NCBI GenBank assembly: GCA_016712675.1
Contig: JADJQR010000008.1
Span: 1 to 20,943 of the forward strand
DNA from: a bacterium
GTDB taxonomy: Bacteria > Krumholzibacteriota > Krumholzibacteriia > LZORAL124-64-63
Reading direction: 5' to 3'
Length of the DNA: 20,943 nucleotides
Part shown: piece after piece, positions 1 to 8,436 of the stretch
Numbering within the stretch: the stretch's first letter is position 1
Layout: the number at the start of each line of letters is the position of its first letter
Translations under genes and position numbers: made by a program
The notes under the pieces: generated by a model
The model's database searches: none
Seen by the model: only the letters and a program-made list of their open reading frames with translations
What the model was told of the DNA's origin: nothing

Positions 1-24
1 GGCGTTGCCGAGGATCTTGCCCAT
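1..24 (-). CDS. Start of the next gene (partial, 8 codons)
   Basis: ATG at 24 follows the holin-like stop by two bases and encodes MGKILGNA before the left edge. That is too little to assign a family. By position it could be an endolysin or another lysis or early gene, but this is only a guess. Confidence 0.4.
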
Positions 25-26
25 GA

Positions 27-277
27 TCAGTAGTCGTCCAATCCCTCATCGCGGACCTTGTCGACCGTGGCCGGTGAGTACGTCGCGGCCCGGGTGGTCT
101 CGCCCCTGGACCAGGGCCAGCAGGGCGAACAGCAGACCGATGGCGCCGGTGACGGTCGCATCGACGTCGGTGGACACCGCCACCCCGGCCGAGGCCAGCA
201 CGCATGACCACGGCGGTCCACACCGCACGCACCCGTGCCGGTTCGATGTAGTTGAGTCGTCGCAGGATGTTACTCAT
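27..277 (-). pseudogene. Holin-like membrane protein with two apparent frame breaks
   Basis: ATG at 277 (ATGA junction) gives SNILRRLNYIEPARVRAVWT, but natural sequence then continues in other frames: VLASAGVAVSTDVDATVTG and AIGLLFALLALVQG after a shift near 198-208, then TTRAATYSPATVDKVRDEG after a second shift in the run of four C at 103-106, ending at TGA 27. Both would be repaired by removing one base. The restored protein (about 83 aa) has one or two hydrophobic spans and a soluble tail with a YSPATVDKVRDE motif seen in actinophage holin-like proteins. Holin function is inferred. It may be a sequencing artefact rather than a dead gene. Confidence 0.65.
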
Positions 278-432
278 CGGTGTCCTCCTTGGACTTGTTC
301 GGGACGGCTGAAACGGTCGAGAAAAGGGCCAGTGCTGGTCCGGGGGAGCACGTAGTCGATGAGCCGCTTGGCCAGGTAGAGGCTGGCCGGGGCCAGGACG
401 GCGGCCCAGAACGCTATCCATGCGCCGCTCAT
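274..432 (-). CDS. 52-aa single-span membrane protein
   Basis: ATG at 432 (ATGA overlap with the previous gene) begins SGAWIAFWAAVLAPASLYLA, a single N-terminal hydrophobic span. A basic, polar tail follows (KRLIDYVLPRTSTGPFLDRF). Its stop overlaps the start of the next gene as ATGA. Small proteins of this type are common among actinophage lysis genes and may act as a holin partner or membrane anchor. No family is recognised. The frame shows no break. Confidence 0.6.
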   Translation of the reverse strand: MSGAWIAFWAAVLAPASLYLAKRLIDYVLPRTSTGPFLDRFSRPEQVQGGHR

Positions 433-827
433 CGCTGCTCCTGTCGAACACCTCCAGCAGCCACGCCGCCGCTGGCAACCGACCATGCAAACGCCAGCCA
501 GCCGCTAACGCTGGTCCATGTCGTGTCGTAGATGACCACGGCCCACACCCCTGCCCACACCCCGACGGTGATAAACAGGCCGTGCGCCATCCAGTCGTCG
601 CGCTGGCACCACCAGCCGACCCACAGCAGCATCACCGCGGCGAAGCCTGCCACCCCGACGAGCTGGCCGGGGAACTCGTTCAACAGTTGACCGATCGCGG
701 CGCCGGCCAGGATGGCGTACGACACCACAAAGGTGGAGATGGACACGGCCAGGGCGTACGGCTTGACGGTGCGGCGGAAGATCCGCCACGGCAGGGTGCG
801 GCCGTCAGCCTTGGTTGTGGCGCTCAT
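429..827 (-). CDS. Small integral membrane protein (possible holin/lysis-cassette member)
   Basis: A 132-aa protein with about four predicted membrane spans: YALAVSISTFVVSYAILAG, LVGVAGFAAVMLLWVGWW, MAHGLFITVGVWAGVWAVV and a weaker GWLAFAWSVASGGVAAGG. The N-terminus is short and basic (ADGRTLPWRIFRRTVK), so it is likely cytoplasmic. It follows the tail-fibre gene with an ATGA overlap and precedes two more small membrane proteins. That fits a phage lysis or superinfection region, but four-span proteins of this size are not diagnostic; I do not recognise the family. Confidence 0.65.
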   Translation of the reverse strand: MSATTKADGRTLPWRIFRRTVKPYALAVSISTFVVSYAILAGAAIGQLLNEFPGQLVGVAGFAAVMLLWVGWWCQRDDWMAHGLFITVGVWAGVWAVVIYDTTWTSVSGWLAFAWSVASGGVAAGGVRQEQR

Positions 828-2632
828 GTCGGCATGACCCCGCCGGGGAGCAACAGCGGGTAGTAGCGATACGCCAGCGTGTTATGCACCGTGCCGGCTG
901 CGACGACGGCACCGTTGACCGTGGGGCTCGACCAGTACGCCGGGTACATCTTCTTGGTGCTGCTGACGACAAGGAGTTGGTGACGGGTCGAGTTGGTCAG
1001 TCGGTTGGCGGCGGTGCTCGTGTTCGCTTCGCAGCCCATCTGCAACGCGAGGTCAGTGGTGCCGTCAGACTTCAAGGCCTGTTGCTGCATCTCTGTCGGC
1101 GGCGTGCCCGCGCTGACGAGGTCGGACGTCGCCCACGTCGTGGACGTTCCGATCGCGGAGGTCAGGACGCCCCGCGCTGATGTCAAGCCGTTCTTGGCGT
1201 TGAACCCTGGCGCCGTGTGCTTGACCGAACCATTGCGGGGGTTGTCGAGGGATCGCCTGAAGCGCGCCCGACGAGTAGTCGAGGAACTGGGCGGTGTTGA
1301 ACGTCAGTTGCCGCCGCAGCAGGGGTCAGGGGGCCGTAGCACTCGATCGTGTCCGTGAATACAAGCCCCGGCGTTGCGGCAGCGGCCCAGGCCGTCAGCG
1401 TTCCACCGACGTTCGCGACGGCGGTGTCGATGAACGACTTGTAGTCGGGGACGGTGTAGGTGCAGGTGATGACGATGGGTGTGATCCCGTCGGTCGTGCC
1501 CTCGGTGTTTCGCATGACACGGTGACACCGGTCGAGGTCGGGTACAACTGATCGCTTGTCGCGTTGGCGGCAGCGGTCACCGACGAGGTATGTACCGCGC
1601 CAGCGGAATGCGTCATCACCCGCCCCGAAGTGATGCCGGTGTAGTCCGGGGTGAACGAGCCACCAGACTGCGACTTGACGGGCTCCAGGAACCACAGGAC
1701 GTCCCCACCACGGCCGCCAGCGTGTAGACCTTCCCACTGCCACCGGCCCACTGGGAGCCGAGGTCGGCGGAGGTCTTGTCATGCCCCACGATGGTGAGTT
1801 TCCAGCAGCGCCAGCCGTGCGACCCACCGATATACGACCCCGACAGGGCGATGGGGCCGAGATCGTCGATGATCGGATGCACGCTGTACGTGGGCCCAGG
1901 CGACTGCGGGGGCCACACGGTGTCGCCTGAGTTGAACCGCTGAAGATCGTAGAACCGGGTGGTGCCGTTGGGAGCCGGTCAGTTCGATGGACTGCACCAG
2001 GATCTTCCCGTCGGTGGTCGGCCACGAGGCCCCACCTTGCCGGATGTGCGGTGAGTCTTGCCGGTGGACTGAACGGCGGCCAGGTCTTGCATGATCTTGG
2101 CCTGCCGGGGGATGGATGCCCGCGCGGCCCAGGCCGCCGCAGAGTCACGACGAAGTGAGGACACGGGATGGGCATCGTCGGCGATCTTCGCGGCGGTCAC
2201 CGCGCCGTCCTGAATGGCGGCGGTGTTCACGCCGTTGGCGCCGGCGGACGGCAGCGTCAGGTTGAGGACGGGGGAAGCATCTGTTCCCGTGATCGTGGCG
2301 GCCGCGGTGCCTGTCGTCACCGTCCCGATCGTCAGGTCGGGGGTCGGGCCGATCTCCCCGGTGAGGTCCGCAGGCCGCACCGCGATCCGCGCACCCGTGC
2401 CGGTGTCCAGCCAGTAGGTGTCTTTGTCCCCGTCGACCCCGTAGAACCTGATCCCGCCATCGGCATCCGAGGTGACCAGCGTGATCGCATCGCCGTCGAT
2501 GTCGGTGAGGTCGGTGATCTGCGTGCCGCCGGTGCGCGCGGTCCACACGGTGGCGGTGGCGCCGGCCACGACCCGCCCCGATTCGGTGAGCGTGAAGTCG
2601 GCGGAGGTGCAGCCGTAGAGATTGCGGGCCAT
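824..2632 (-). pseudogene. Tail-fibre-like protein with six apparent frame breaks
   Basis: The reading starts at ATG 2632 (AAGGAG upstream) with ARNLYGCTSADFTLTESG and runs intact to about 2053. Natural-looking protein then continues by switching frame near 2050-2056, 1970-1972, 1703-1706, 1510-1520, 1312-1325 and 1256-1257. Key pieces are TTDGKILVQSIELTGS, TTRFYDLQRFNSGDTVWP, GSYIGGSHGWRCWKLTIVG, PDYTGITSGRVMTHSAG, GITPIVITCTYTVPDYKSF, QLTFNTAQFLDYSSGALQ and GSVKHTAPGFNAKNGLTS, ending LLLPGGVMPT at 824. Three breaks need a lost base and three a gained base, so the net shift is zero and the restored protein would be about 602 aa. At least two breaks are in C or G runs. Without repair translation stops at 1979 (217 aa). 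It is either assembly error or a decayed host-range gene; the C-terminal part is probably the receptor contact. Confidence 0.8.
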
Positions 2633-2656
2633 GGGTGCTCCTTGTCAGGTACGGAT

Positions 2657-3541
2657 CTAGGCGGCTTCGTAGTCGAACGAGTATTCGATGGTGACGGTTC
2701 CGGACGTGATGAACGTCGACATATCCGAGCCGGTCAGGAACTTCAGCGCCACCAGCGAGTCGCCGTCCTCGGCCATGCCGTGGGTCTGCCGAACCGGCTG
2801 TGCCACCGTGCCGTTGAGTTCGAGCTGGAACATCGCCAGCGTGCCGGTCACCGATGAGTAGATCTGCATGATGCCCAGCCGGGTGTAGCCCGACGTGGTC
2901 TTCGGGGTGTCCGGCAGGGACAGCCGGATGGTGCCGGAGCCGCCGTAGGTGAAGCCGACGATCCGTCCCCACCCGCTGCGCTGCTTGCCGTTCTTCACGT
3001 AGCGCCCGGTGCTCGAGTTCGCTGTCGGGTTGGCGCCGGACCCGGTGATCGCCGGGGTCCAGTTGCCGTACACCCCATCGACGTACGTGCGCTCGTCGGT
3101 GACGTCCCCGGCGGCGATCGTGGAGGCGCCATTGGCCACCGCCACGCGCGCCAGGGTCAGCTCGTAGGTCCCGACGTCGGTCTGAGTGAGTGCCGGCGCC
3201 GAGGGGGATCCGGCCGGGGTGCCCTGCACGACGGCCAGCACGATGCTGTTGGCCGAGGGGTCCAGGCGAAGGACGATCCGGTCGATGCGCGGATTCCCGG
3301 AGGCGTTCGCGGCGATCGCGACGGTCTCCACAGCGGTGTTCTCGTACCAGTGCCCGCGCACGCAGGCCCGGCCGGTCTTCACCTTCACCTGCCGGCCCGA
3401 CGAGTCGCCGTACACCTCGAGGGTGTTGGCGTAGTCGGTCACGCCGGACTGCGCCCAGAAGCGCGCCATGATCGACCACTGGTCCTCGTTGACTGCGGTG
3501 CCGCCACCGCCGACGAACGGCCACGAGTTCTGCGCCATCAC
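2657..3541 (-). CDS. Baseplate/receptor-binding-like minor tail protein
   Basis: A 294-aa protein. The first about 160 residues (NSWPFVGGGGTAVNEDQWS, VYGDSSGRQVKVKTGRACVRG, then GNPRIDRIVLRLDPSANSIV and GDVTDERTYVDG) resemble the N-terminal module of upper-baseplate or structural tail-tip proteins found next to gp37-like genes in many siphophages. The C-terminal half (GNWTPAITGSGANPTANSS onwards) is a glycine/threonine-rich beta domain that may bind the host surface. GTG at 3541 gives a GTGA overlap with the previous gene and ATG at 3538 a TGATG; a GAGG site lies upstream of both. Receptor binding is inferred from position and pattern. Confidence 0.72.
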   Translation of the reverse strand: MMAQNSWPFVGGGGTAVNEDQWSIMARFWAQSGVTDYANTLEVYGDSSGRQVKVKTGRACVRGHWYENTAVETVAIAANASGNPRIDRIVLRLDPSANSIVLAVVQGTPAGSPSAPALTQTDVGTYELTLARVAVANGASTIAAGDVTDERTYVDGVYGNWTPAITGSGANPTANSSTGRYVKNGKQRSGWGRIVGFTYGGSGTIRLSLPDTPKTTSGYTRLGIMQIYSSVTGTLAMFQLELNGTVAQPVRQTHGMAEDGDSLVALKFLTGSDMSTFITSGTVTIEYSFDYEAA

Positions 3542-4725
3542 TGCCGCCTCTCTAGTTGTTCCAGGCGCCGCACAAGGTCCTTGATGCGGCGGTAGATCGC
3601 TGGGCTTTTGATGTCGGCCAGGTCCGGGTCCCCGATCTGCGGGGTGATCACCACGGCGTCGGCGGCGGTGAGGCTGATGTCCACGCCGGACACCACGTCG
3701 GTGTAGGACCCGCCGGGCATGTCCACGCTGACCAGGTCTCCGAGGCCGTAGTCGTGGCCGTAGGACTGCGCCGAGGTGTCGACCGGCACCAGGTTGATCC
3801 CGGCGGTGACCGCAGCGTCGGCCAGGGTCTCATCGCCACGCTCAGCCAGGACCGCGGTGTCGGAGGTGTCGCGGGCATCCCGGAAGGTTTCGATGCGCCT
3901 GCGCCAGGAGGCCGCCAGAGTGTCGGCGGAGCGTTCGACCAGCACCCGGGCGGTGCCCTCCCCGCCGCCTGCCACCAGGACGTTGGTGGCGGTGGGCGCG
4001 GCGATGTTCGCGGTGGCCGACACCAGCGTCCCGGCGGACTGCGACAGGCGCACCTGTCCGGACCGGTCGACCGGCTGCCACACCCGAAGATGCCGGTCCT
4101 GGATGTCCCCGCCGGGTTGCACGACCTCGAGGGCGAGGTTGTCGGTGGCGGCGACTTCCCCGACCAGGGTGAGCAGGTTGTCGAAGCGCGCCGAGACGCT
4201 GCGCTGGGAGCCTGCGAGCAGACCGGCGGCCCGCCTACCGTCCGGGTCGGCGTCGCACAGCCTGCGGTAGGCCAGCCCGGCGTCGCCGCAGTTGTAGTCG
4301 ACCAGGTCCCGGATGACCTTCTCGGCCGCCCCGGTGGTCGTCCAGTAGGCGTCCACGTCCTGGGCGGACATCGCCGAGGCCGGATTGGGCAGGACCAGCC
4401 GGTCGGCCAACAGTGCGGTGTCGTCGACCCCTTCGACCACGAGCTCGGAGTCCTTGTCGCCGTTGCGGGTGACCTGCTCGAAGCGGGTGACCGGTCCGGA
4501 CAGTACCGGGCTGGTGGTCGACCAGGGCGCCCAGACCAGGATCCCAGCGCCTTCGGTGAACAGCGCGGCCTGCGGGTGGTCGGCGGGCAGGGTGAGGCTC
4601 CACGCACCCGCGCGGCGGTGCCGCAGCACGAGCTTGAGGCTGGTGAACACGTCGCAGATCCCGATCGGGTACAGGTCGGGGTCCCGCACGTCGACCCGCC
4701 AGCCGCTCACCATGCGGTCAGCCAC
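3538..4725 (-). CDS. Tail tip protein, ReqiPepy6 gp37-like (Tal-like)
   Basis: A 395-aa protein. The N-terminus (WRVDVRDPDLYPIGICDVF, then LVLRHRRAGAWSLTLPAD) and the GPVTRFEQVTRNG / LVVEGVDDTALLADRLVLP region match the siphovirus ReqiPepy6 gp37-like family of minor tail proteins, which correspond to the tail-associated hub in actinophages. A second part (about 260-340) has a helical RRRIETFRDARDTSDTAVL before a final beta domain, and the C-terminus is a short coiled coil (IYRRIKDLVRRLEQLERRQ, split near 376-395). The start could be GTG at 4725 (19-nt overlap) or ATG at 4713 (7-nt overlap); neither has a good ribosome-binding site. Confidence 0.85.
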   Translation of the reverse strand: MADRMVSGWRVDVRDPDLYPIGICDVFTSLKLVLRHRRAGAWSLTLPADHPQAALFTEGAGILVWAPWSTTSPVLSGPVTRFEQVTRNGDKDSELVVEGVDDTALLADRLVLPNPASAMSAQDVDAYWTTTGAAEKVIRDLVDYNCGDAGLAYRRLCDADPDGRRAAGLLAGSQRSVSARFDNLLTLVGEVAATDNLALEVVQPGGDIQDRHLRVWQPVDRSGQVRLSQSAGTLVSATANIAAPTATNVLVAGGGEGTARVLVERSADTLAASWRRRIETFRDARDTSDTAVLAERGDETLADAAVTAGINLVPVDTSAQSYGHDYGLGDLVSVDMPGGSYTDVVSGVDISLTAADAVVITPQIGDPDLADIKSPAIYRRIKDLVRRLEQLERRQ

Positions 4726-5606
4726 TTCTGCGACCAGGTGACCTCGAGCACGGTGTCATCGGTGGCGCCGGTGATGTCGACCCCCACCCCGGTGGTGCCG
4801 GGCGGGAAGGGTGCCAGGTCGGCGCCTGCGGCCAGCCTGCCCCAGGCTGCCGTGCCGTCGACATCGACACTCTGCGCGCCGCGGCGGGTGTCCACGGTGA
4901 GGACCTCGCCTGCTCCGAGCGCGGAACTTGTCGACCAGGTGCGGCCGTCCACGTCGATGGTGATGGTGGAGGCCGGACCGCTGACGGTCCACACCGGGTA
5001 GGCGTCGGCGTCGCCCTCATTGTTCACGGTCAGGGTGCCGGCCACCTGGGAGTCGGACACGGCCAGCGGCAGGAACGGGTCGCCGAGGAAGTCCACCGAG
5101 GCACTGGACACGACCAGACTGGTGCTGGATTCCTCGCCGGTCCAGAACGGGTCCGGGCAGCGCAGGGACAGGCCCATACGCCGCCAGGTCATCGCCTCGG
5201 CCGCGCCGAGCGCCTGCCCGAGCGGGGCGGCCAGGAAGCCGTCGATGCTGCGGGTGCGCCCGTCCGGGTGGTTCACCGTGAGGGTGACCGCGCCACGCTT
5301 CGGGTCGAGCAGGCTGGCCAGGTCACGCACCGCATCGCGCAGCTCGGCGTTGTCGTCGGCCTGCAGGTGCAGCGGGATGAACACCTCGCGCGGGGCGTAG
5401 CGGGCATCGCGGAACAGTCCGCCATCCCAGGTGGCCGGCTCGTCGACCAGCAGGGACACCGGAGGATTGTCCAGGCCTTCGATGCCGCGCAGCACGTACC
5501 AGCCGTTGGCGCGGGTCAGCCACAGCTCGACCCCGGCCCGGGCCAGGGACAGGCTCGGGAAGATCGCCTCGCCGTCGGTGGGCGGGGTGGGGACCAGGAT
5601 CGGCAT
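4707..5606 (-). CDS. Distal tail protein (Dit-like, Sipho_tail family)
   Basis: A 299-aa protein immediately after the tape measure, the place of the distal tail protein that forms the hub between tube and tip. The N-terminal half contains WYVLRGIEGLDNPPVSLL and a DARYAPREVFIPLHLQA stretch, followed by RDAVRDLASLLDPKRG and GFLAAPLG. This pattern (a short greeting strand, an aromatic-glycine strand, then a helix at the start of a ring domain) is seen in Sipho_tail/Dit proteins of actinophages. The C-terminal half (about 150-299) is a beta domain with SGPASTITIDVDGRTW. ATG at 5606 is in a TGATG junction with the tape-measure stop. Confidence 0.82.
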   Translation of the reverse strand: MPILVPTPPTDGEAIFPSLSLARAGVELWLTRANGWYVLRGIEGLDNPPVSLLVDEPATWDGGLFRDARYAPREVFIPLHLQADDNAELRDAVRDLASLLDPKRGAVTLTVNHPDGRTRSIDGFLAAPLGQALGAAEAMTWRRMGLSLRCPDPFWTGEESSTSLVVSSASVDFLGDPFLPLAVSDSQVAGTLTVNNEGDADAYPVWTVSGPASTITIDVDGRTWSTSSALGAGEVLTVDTRRGAQSVDVDGTAAWGRLAAGADLAPFPPGTTGVGVDITGATDDTVLEVTWSQKWLTAW

Positions 5607-8413
5607 CAGATACCCCCGTAGAGCGCATCAGCGCGGCGCCACGCGGCCAGGATCGCGTCCTCGGTGGTGGGCTGGGCCTCGTGGATCTCGAAGTGGAAGG
5701 AGTTCCCGCGCCGCTTCGAGTTCAGGGTGTCCCACTGTTCGCTGGTCAGGATCGCCTCGGGCTTGCCGGTGCCGTTGTAGGTGGCGGTCCAGCCGGGCTG
5801 TAGCCACCCACCGGAGTCGTACTTCTTGCCCCCGGCGATCAGCGCCCACGGGTAGGCCCATCCGCGGTAGCCGGACCTCGCGGAGTCCAGCGGCAGGCTC
5901 TCCACGATCGCCCGGCCGAAGTTGTTCATGAAGTTGCCCTTGCCGTCGCCCACGGCGATGTGGCCGGCGGAGTTCCCGACCCCGGCATCCCAGAACAGCA
6001 GCGATCCGCGCGGCGGCTGGCCGTCGTTCATCTGTCCGGACCGGATCACGCCCATGGTGGCGTCGATCGCACGCTGTGCGGTGGCGAAACCGTTGACCGT
6101 GAAACCGAATCTTTGGCCGAGGGCCTGCAGCGCCAGGTTGACGTTACGCAGACACGTCGACACGCCCACCCAGGTGGAGTCGTCGGCCATCCGTTCGAAG
6201 CGGGAGGCCAGCGCCTCCATCAGCGGGGTGGGCGCCAGGGACAGCTCGTCGGCCCACGACCGGACACTTTCCAGCATGGTCCGGAATCCGGTGATGGCCA
6301 TCTTCCCGCCGAAGGTGCCGCCGAAGGTGTTCTCGAGGTAGTCCATTGCCGGGTTGGCGACCAGGTTGATCGCGGCGCGGGCGCCCTTCTTGAACAGTTT
6401 CGACACCATGTCGCCGACGTTGGGCGGCTGCCAGTTGGTATTCGAGGCGGCCAGCGATGGCCCGGTGCCACGCCCGGAGTTGATCGCCTCGAGCAGGCCG
6501 CGGTGCTGGGCGGTGGCCCGGGCGTTGACCACGTACTCGCCATTGGACAGCCTGGCCAGCACCGAGTCGGACGTCCCGGTCCCGGGACCGCGGACCATGC
6601 CACCGGTGGCATACCCCTTGGGGATGGGCAGCAGCGGGATCTTGACGTTATCGCCGAATTTGGACAGCACGCTCTCGTTGAGCTTGCTGATCACGTTGGC
6701 GTTGACCCATTTGAACGCGGTGGCGATCGGCTCGACGATGGCGTCCTTGATCTTGCTGAACACGTTCCCGACCCGGTCGACCACGGTGCGGAACACGCCG
6801 ACGAGTTTGCCCAGCGGCCCGTCGTCGCTCAGCCCGCCCTTGTCGGTGATGCCCAGGGCGTTCTTGATGCCGGTCCAGATGGCCTGGATCGGTCCGAGGA
6901 TGGCGTCCTTGACGTTCTGCCAGGCGGTCGAGGCCCGCTCGCGGATCTTGCCCCAGGTCTCCGACAGCCAGTCCCGGACATTGCCCACGACCGTCTTGAT
7001 GATCTGCCAGGCGGCCCGGATCGGGTCGATGATGAAGGCCTTGATGGCGTCCCAGGTGGTCTGGGTGGCCCACTTGATGGCCTTCCAGACCCCCTCCACG
7101 ACCGTCTTGATCACCTTGACGTAGGTGACCACGTAGGTCTTGATGTACTTCCAGGCGAGCTCGATGACCTTCTGGATGATCGGCCAGACGACCTCCACGG
7201 CCGCCTTGATCGCATCCCAGGCGGCCGTCAGGTACGGCTTGAGCCATTCGACCACGGCCGTGATCGCGTTCTTGATGCCCTCCCACGCGCCGAGCACGAC
7301 GTTGCGGAAGGTCTCGTTCTTCTTGAACAGCAGCACCAGCCCGGCGATCAGGCCGGCCACGGCCATCACGATCAGCCCGATCGGGTTGGCGGCCAGCGCG
7401 AAGTTGAGCGCGGTCTGCGCGGCCGTGACGATCCCGGAGACGAAGGCCCACGTCTTGTAGGCGGCCACCATTGTGCCGATGATCCCGGCGATCGGAAGGA
7501 TGATGTCCTTGTTCTGCACCAGCCAGCCGACCACCGCCTTCAGCGGGGGGAGCACGGTGTCGCGCAGGGTGGCGCCGAAACGGGTCAGCGCCGGCATCCC
7601 GTCACGGGTGAACCAGTCCCCGAAGGTCTGGATGGCCGGGACCACCTTCTCCTGGATGAACGCAGTGACCGACTGCATCACCGGCAGCAGCGCCTGCCCG
7701 ATGGACGCCTTCGCGTTCTTCCACTGGGCGTTGGCGATGCGCTGCCGGTTGGCCAGACTGTCGGAGGTGTTGGCGAAGTCCCCGGCGGTCTTGTTCGTGG
7801 ACTTCATCAGCAGCGAGTAGCGGGCCTGGACCTTCTGGGCCTCGGTCATCTCGCCCTTGCCGTTCCAGATCCCCTTCGCCAGGGCGTGGGCCTGCACGGC
7901 CGCGGCCGACAGGTCGATCCCGTACTGGCGCAGCGGCTCGGTCTCCCCGGCCAGACCGGACTGGAACAACTCCGCGGCCTGGCTCACGTCGAGGTTCATC
8001 ACCGAGGCGAAGTCGGAGGCGCGGGTGGTCAGGTCGTCCATGGTCCCGACCACGTCGCCGCCCTTGCCGGCCACGGTCTGCGCGAAGTTGGAGAAGCGCA
8101 CGGCCAGGCCGTTGAACTCCGTCTTCGACAGGCCCAGCGCCTTCGCGGCGTTCTCGCCGAGGGCCATGATGCCTTTGGCGTTCTTGCCGAAGGTGACCTG
8201 CACGGCGTTGAGCGACTCGTTGAGGTTGGAGGCCTCGGCCACCGAGTCTTTGAGGACCTTCACCCCGACGGTGGCCAGAGCCCCGCCGGCGGCGATCGCC
8301 GCCACCTTCGCCGCGGACTTCAGCACCGTGCTGATCGAGCGGTTCGCCTCGGTCTGGAAGCCGTCCATGTCGGGACGGATCCGCACGTAGGCATTGCCCA
8401 GCAGTGTGGCCAC
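5606..8413 (-). CDS. Tape measure protein with C-terminal cysteine-peptidase-like domain
   Basis: The longest gene (935 aa). GTG at 8413 has GGAAGGAG upstream. The N-terminal 250 residues match the TP901-like tape-measure region (VRFSNFAQTVAGKGGD, LFQSGLAGETEPLRQYG). Hydrophobic segments lie about 300-370 (IILPIAGIIGTMVAAY; PIGLIVMAVAGLIAGLVLLF), followed by many Trp-containing helical repeats (about 380-530). A GPGTGTSDSVLARLSNGEYV motif is near 610-630. Residues about 735-850 look like an NlpC/P60 or CHAP-type peptidase: candidate Cys754 (VSTCLRNV), His818 (SAGHIAVGDG) and Asn830/831. The protein sets tail length, and the peptidase could open peptidoglycan during DNA entry. Its stop overlaps the distal tail start as TGATG. 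Peptidase activity is inferred. Confidence 0.93.
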   Translation of the reverse strand: MATLLGNAYVRIRPDMDGFQTEANRSISTVLKSAAKVAAIAAGGALATVGVKVLKDSVAEASNLNESLNAVQVTFGKNAKGIMALGENAAKALGLSKTEFNGLAVRFSNFAQTVAGKGGDVVGTMDDLTTRASDFASVMNLDVSQAAELFQSGLAGETEPLRQYGIDLSAAAVQAHALAKGIWNGKGEMTEAQKVQARYSLLMKSTNKTAGDFANTSDSLANRQRIANAQWKNAKASIGQALLPVMQSVTAFIQEKVVPAIQTFGDWFTRDGMPALTRFGATLRDTVLPPLKAVVGWLVQNKDIILPIAGIIGTMVAAYKTWAFVSGIVTAAQTALNFALAANPIGLIVMAVAGLIAGLVLLFKKNETFRNVVLGAWEGIKNAITAVVEWLKPYLTAAWDAIKAAVEVVWPIIQKVIELAWKYIKTYVVTYVKVIKTVVEGVWKAIKWATQTTWDAIKAFIIDPIRAAWQIIKTVVGNVRDWLSETWGKIRERASTAWQNVKDAILGPIQAIWTGIKNALGITDKGGLSDDGPLGKLVGVFRTVVDRVGNVFSKIKDAIVEPIATAFKWVNANVISKLNESVLSKFGDNVKIPLLPIPKGYATGGMVRGPGTGTSDSVLARLSNGEYVVNARATAQHRGLLEAINSGRGTGPSLAASNTNWQPPNVGDMVSKLFKKGARAAINLVANPAMDYLENTFGGTFGGKMAITGFRTMLESVRSWADELSLAPTPLMEALASRFERMADDSTWVGVSTCLRNVNLALQALGQRFGFTVNGFATAQRAIDATMGVIRSGQMNDGQPPRGSLLFWDAGVGNSAGHIAVGDGKGNFMNNFGRAIVESLPLDSARSGYRGWAYPWALIAGGKKYDSGGWLQPGWTATYNGTGKPEAILTSEQWDTLNSKRRGNSFHFEIHEAQPTTEDAILAAWRRADALYGGI

Positions 8414-8436
8414 GCTGTGGCTCCTTCCCGATCAGC

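Noticed and set aside
1183-2175. Minus-strand 330-codon open frame read as one gene
   Set aside because: Only about 60 codons near 1323-1512 look like real protein; the rest is proline/arginine-rich shadow. It is better explained as one segment of the frame-broken tail fibre.
2145-3524. Minus-strand open frame of 459 codons in another frame of the baseplate gene
   Set aside because: Arginine/histidine-rich shadow sequence; the other frame has the family-like protein and a coupled start.
3556-5001. Plus-strand open frame of 481 codons
   Set aside because: Antisense shadow of the gp37-like and distal tail genes, with the same biased composition and no recognisable motif.
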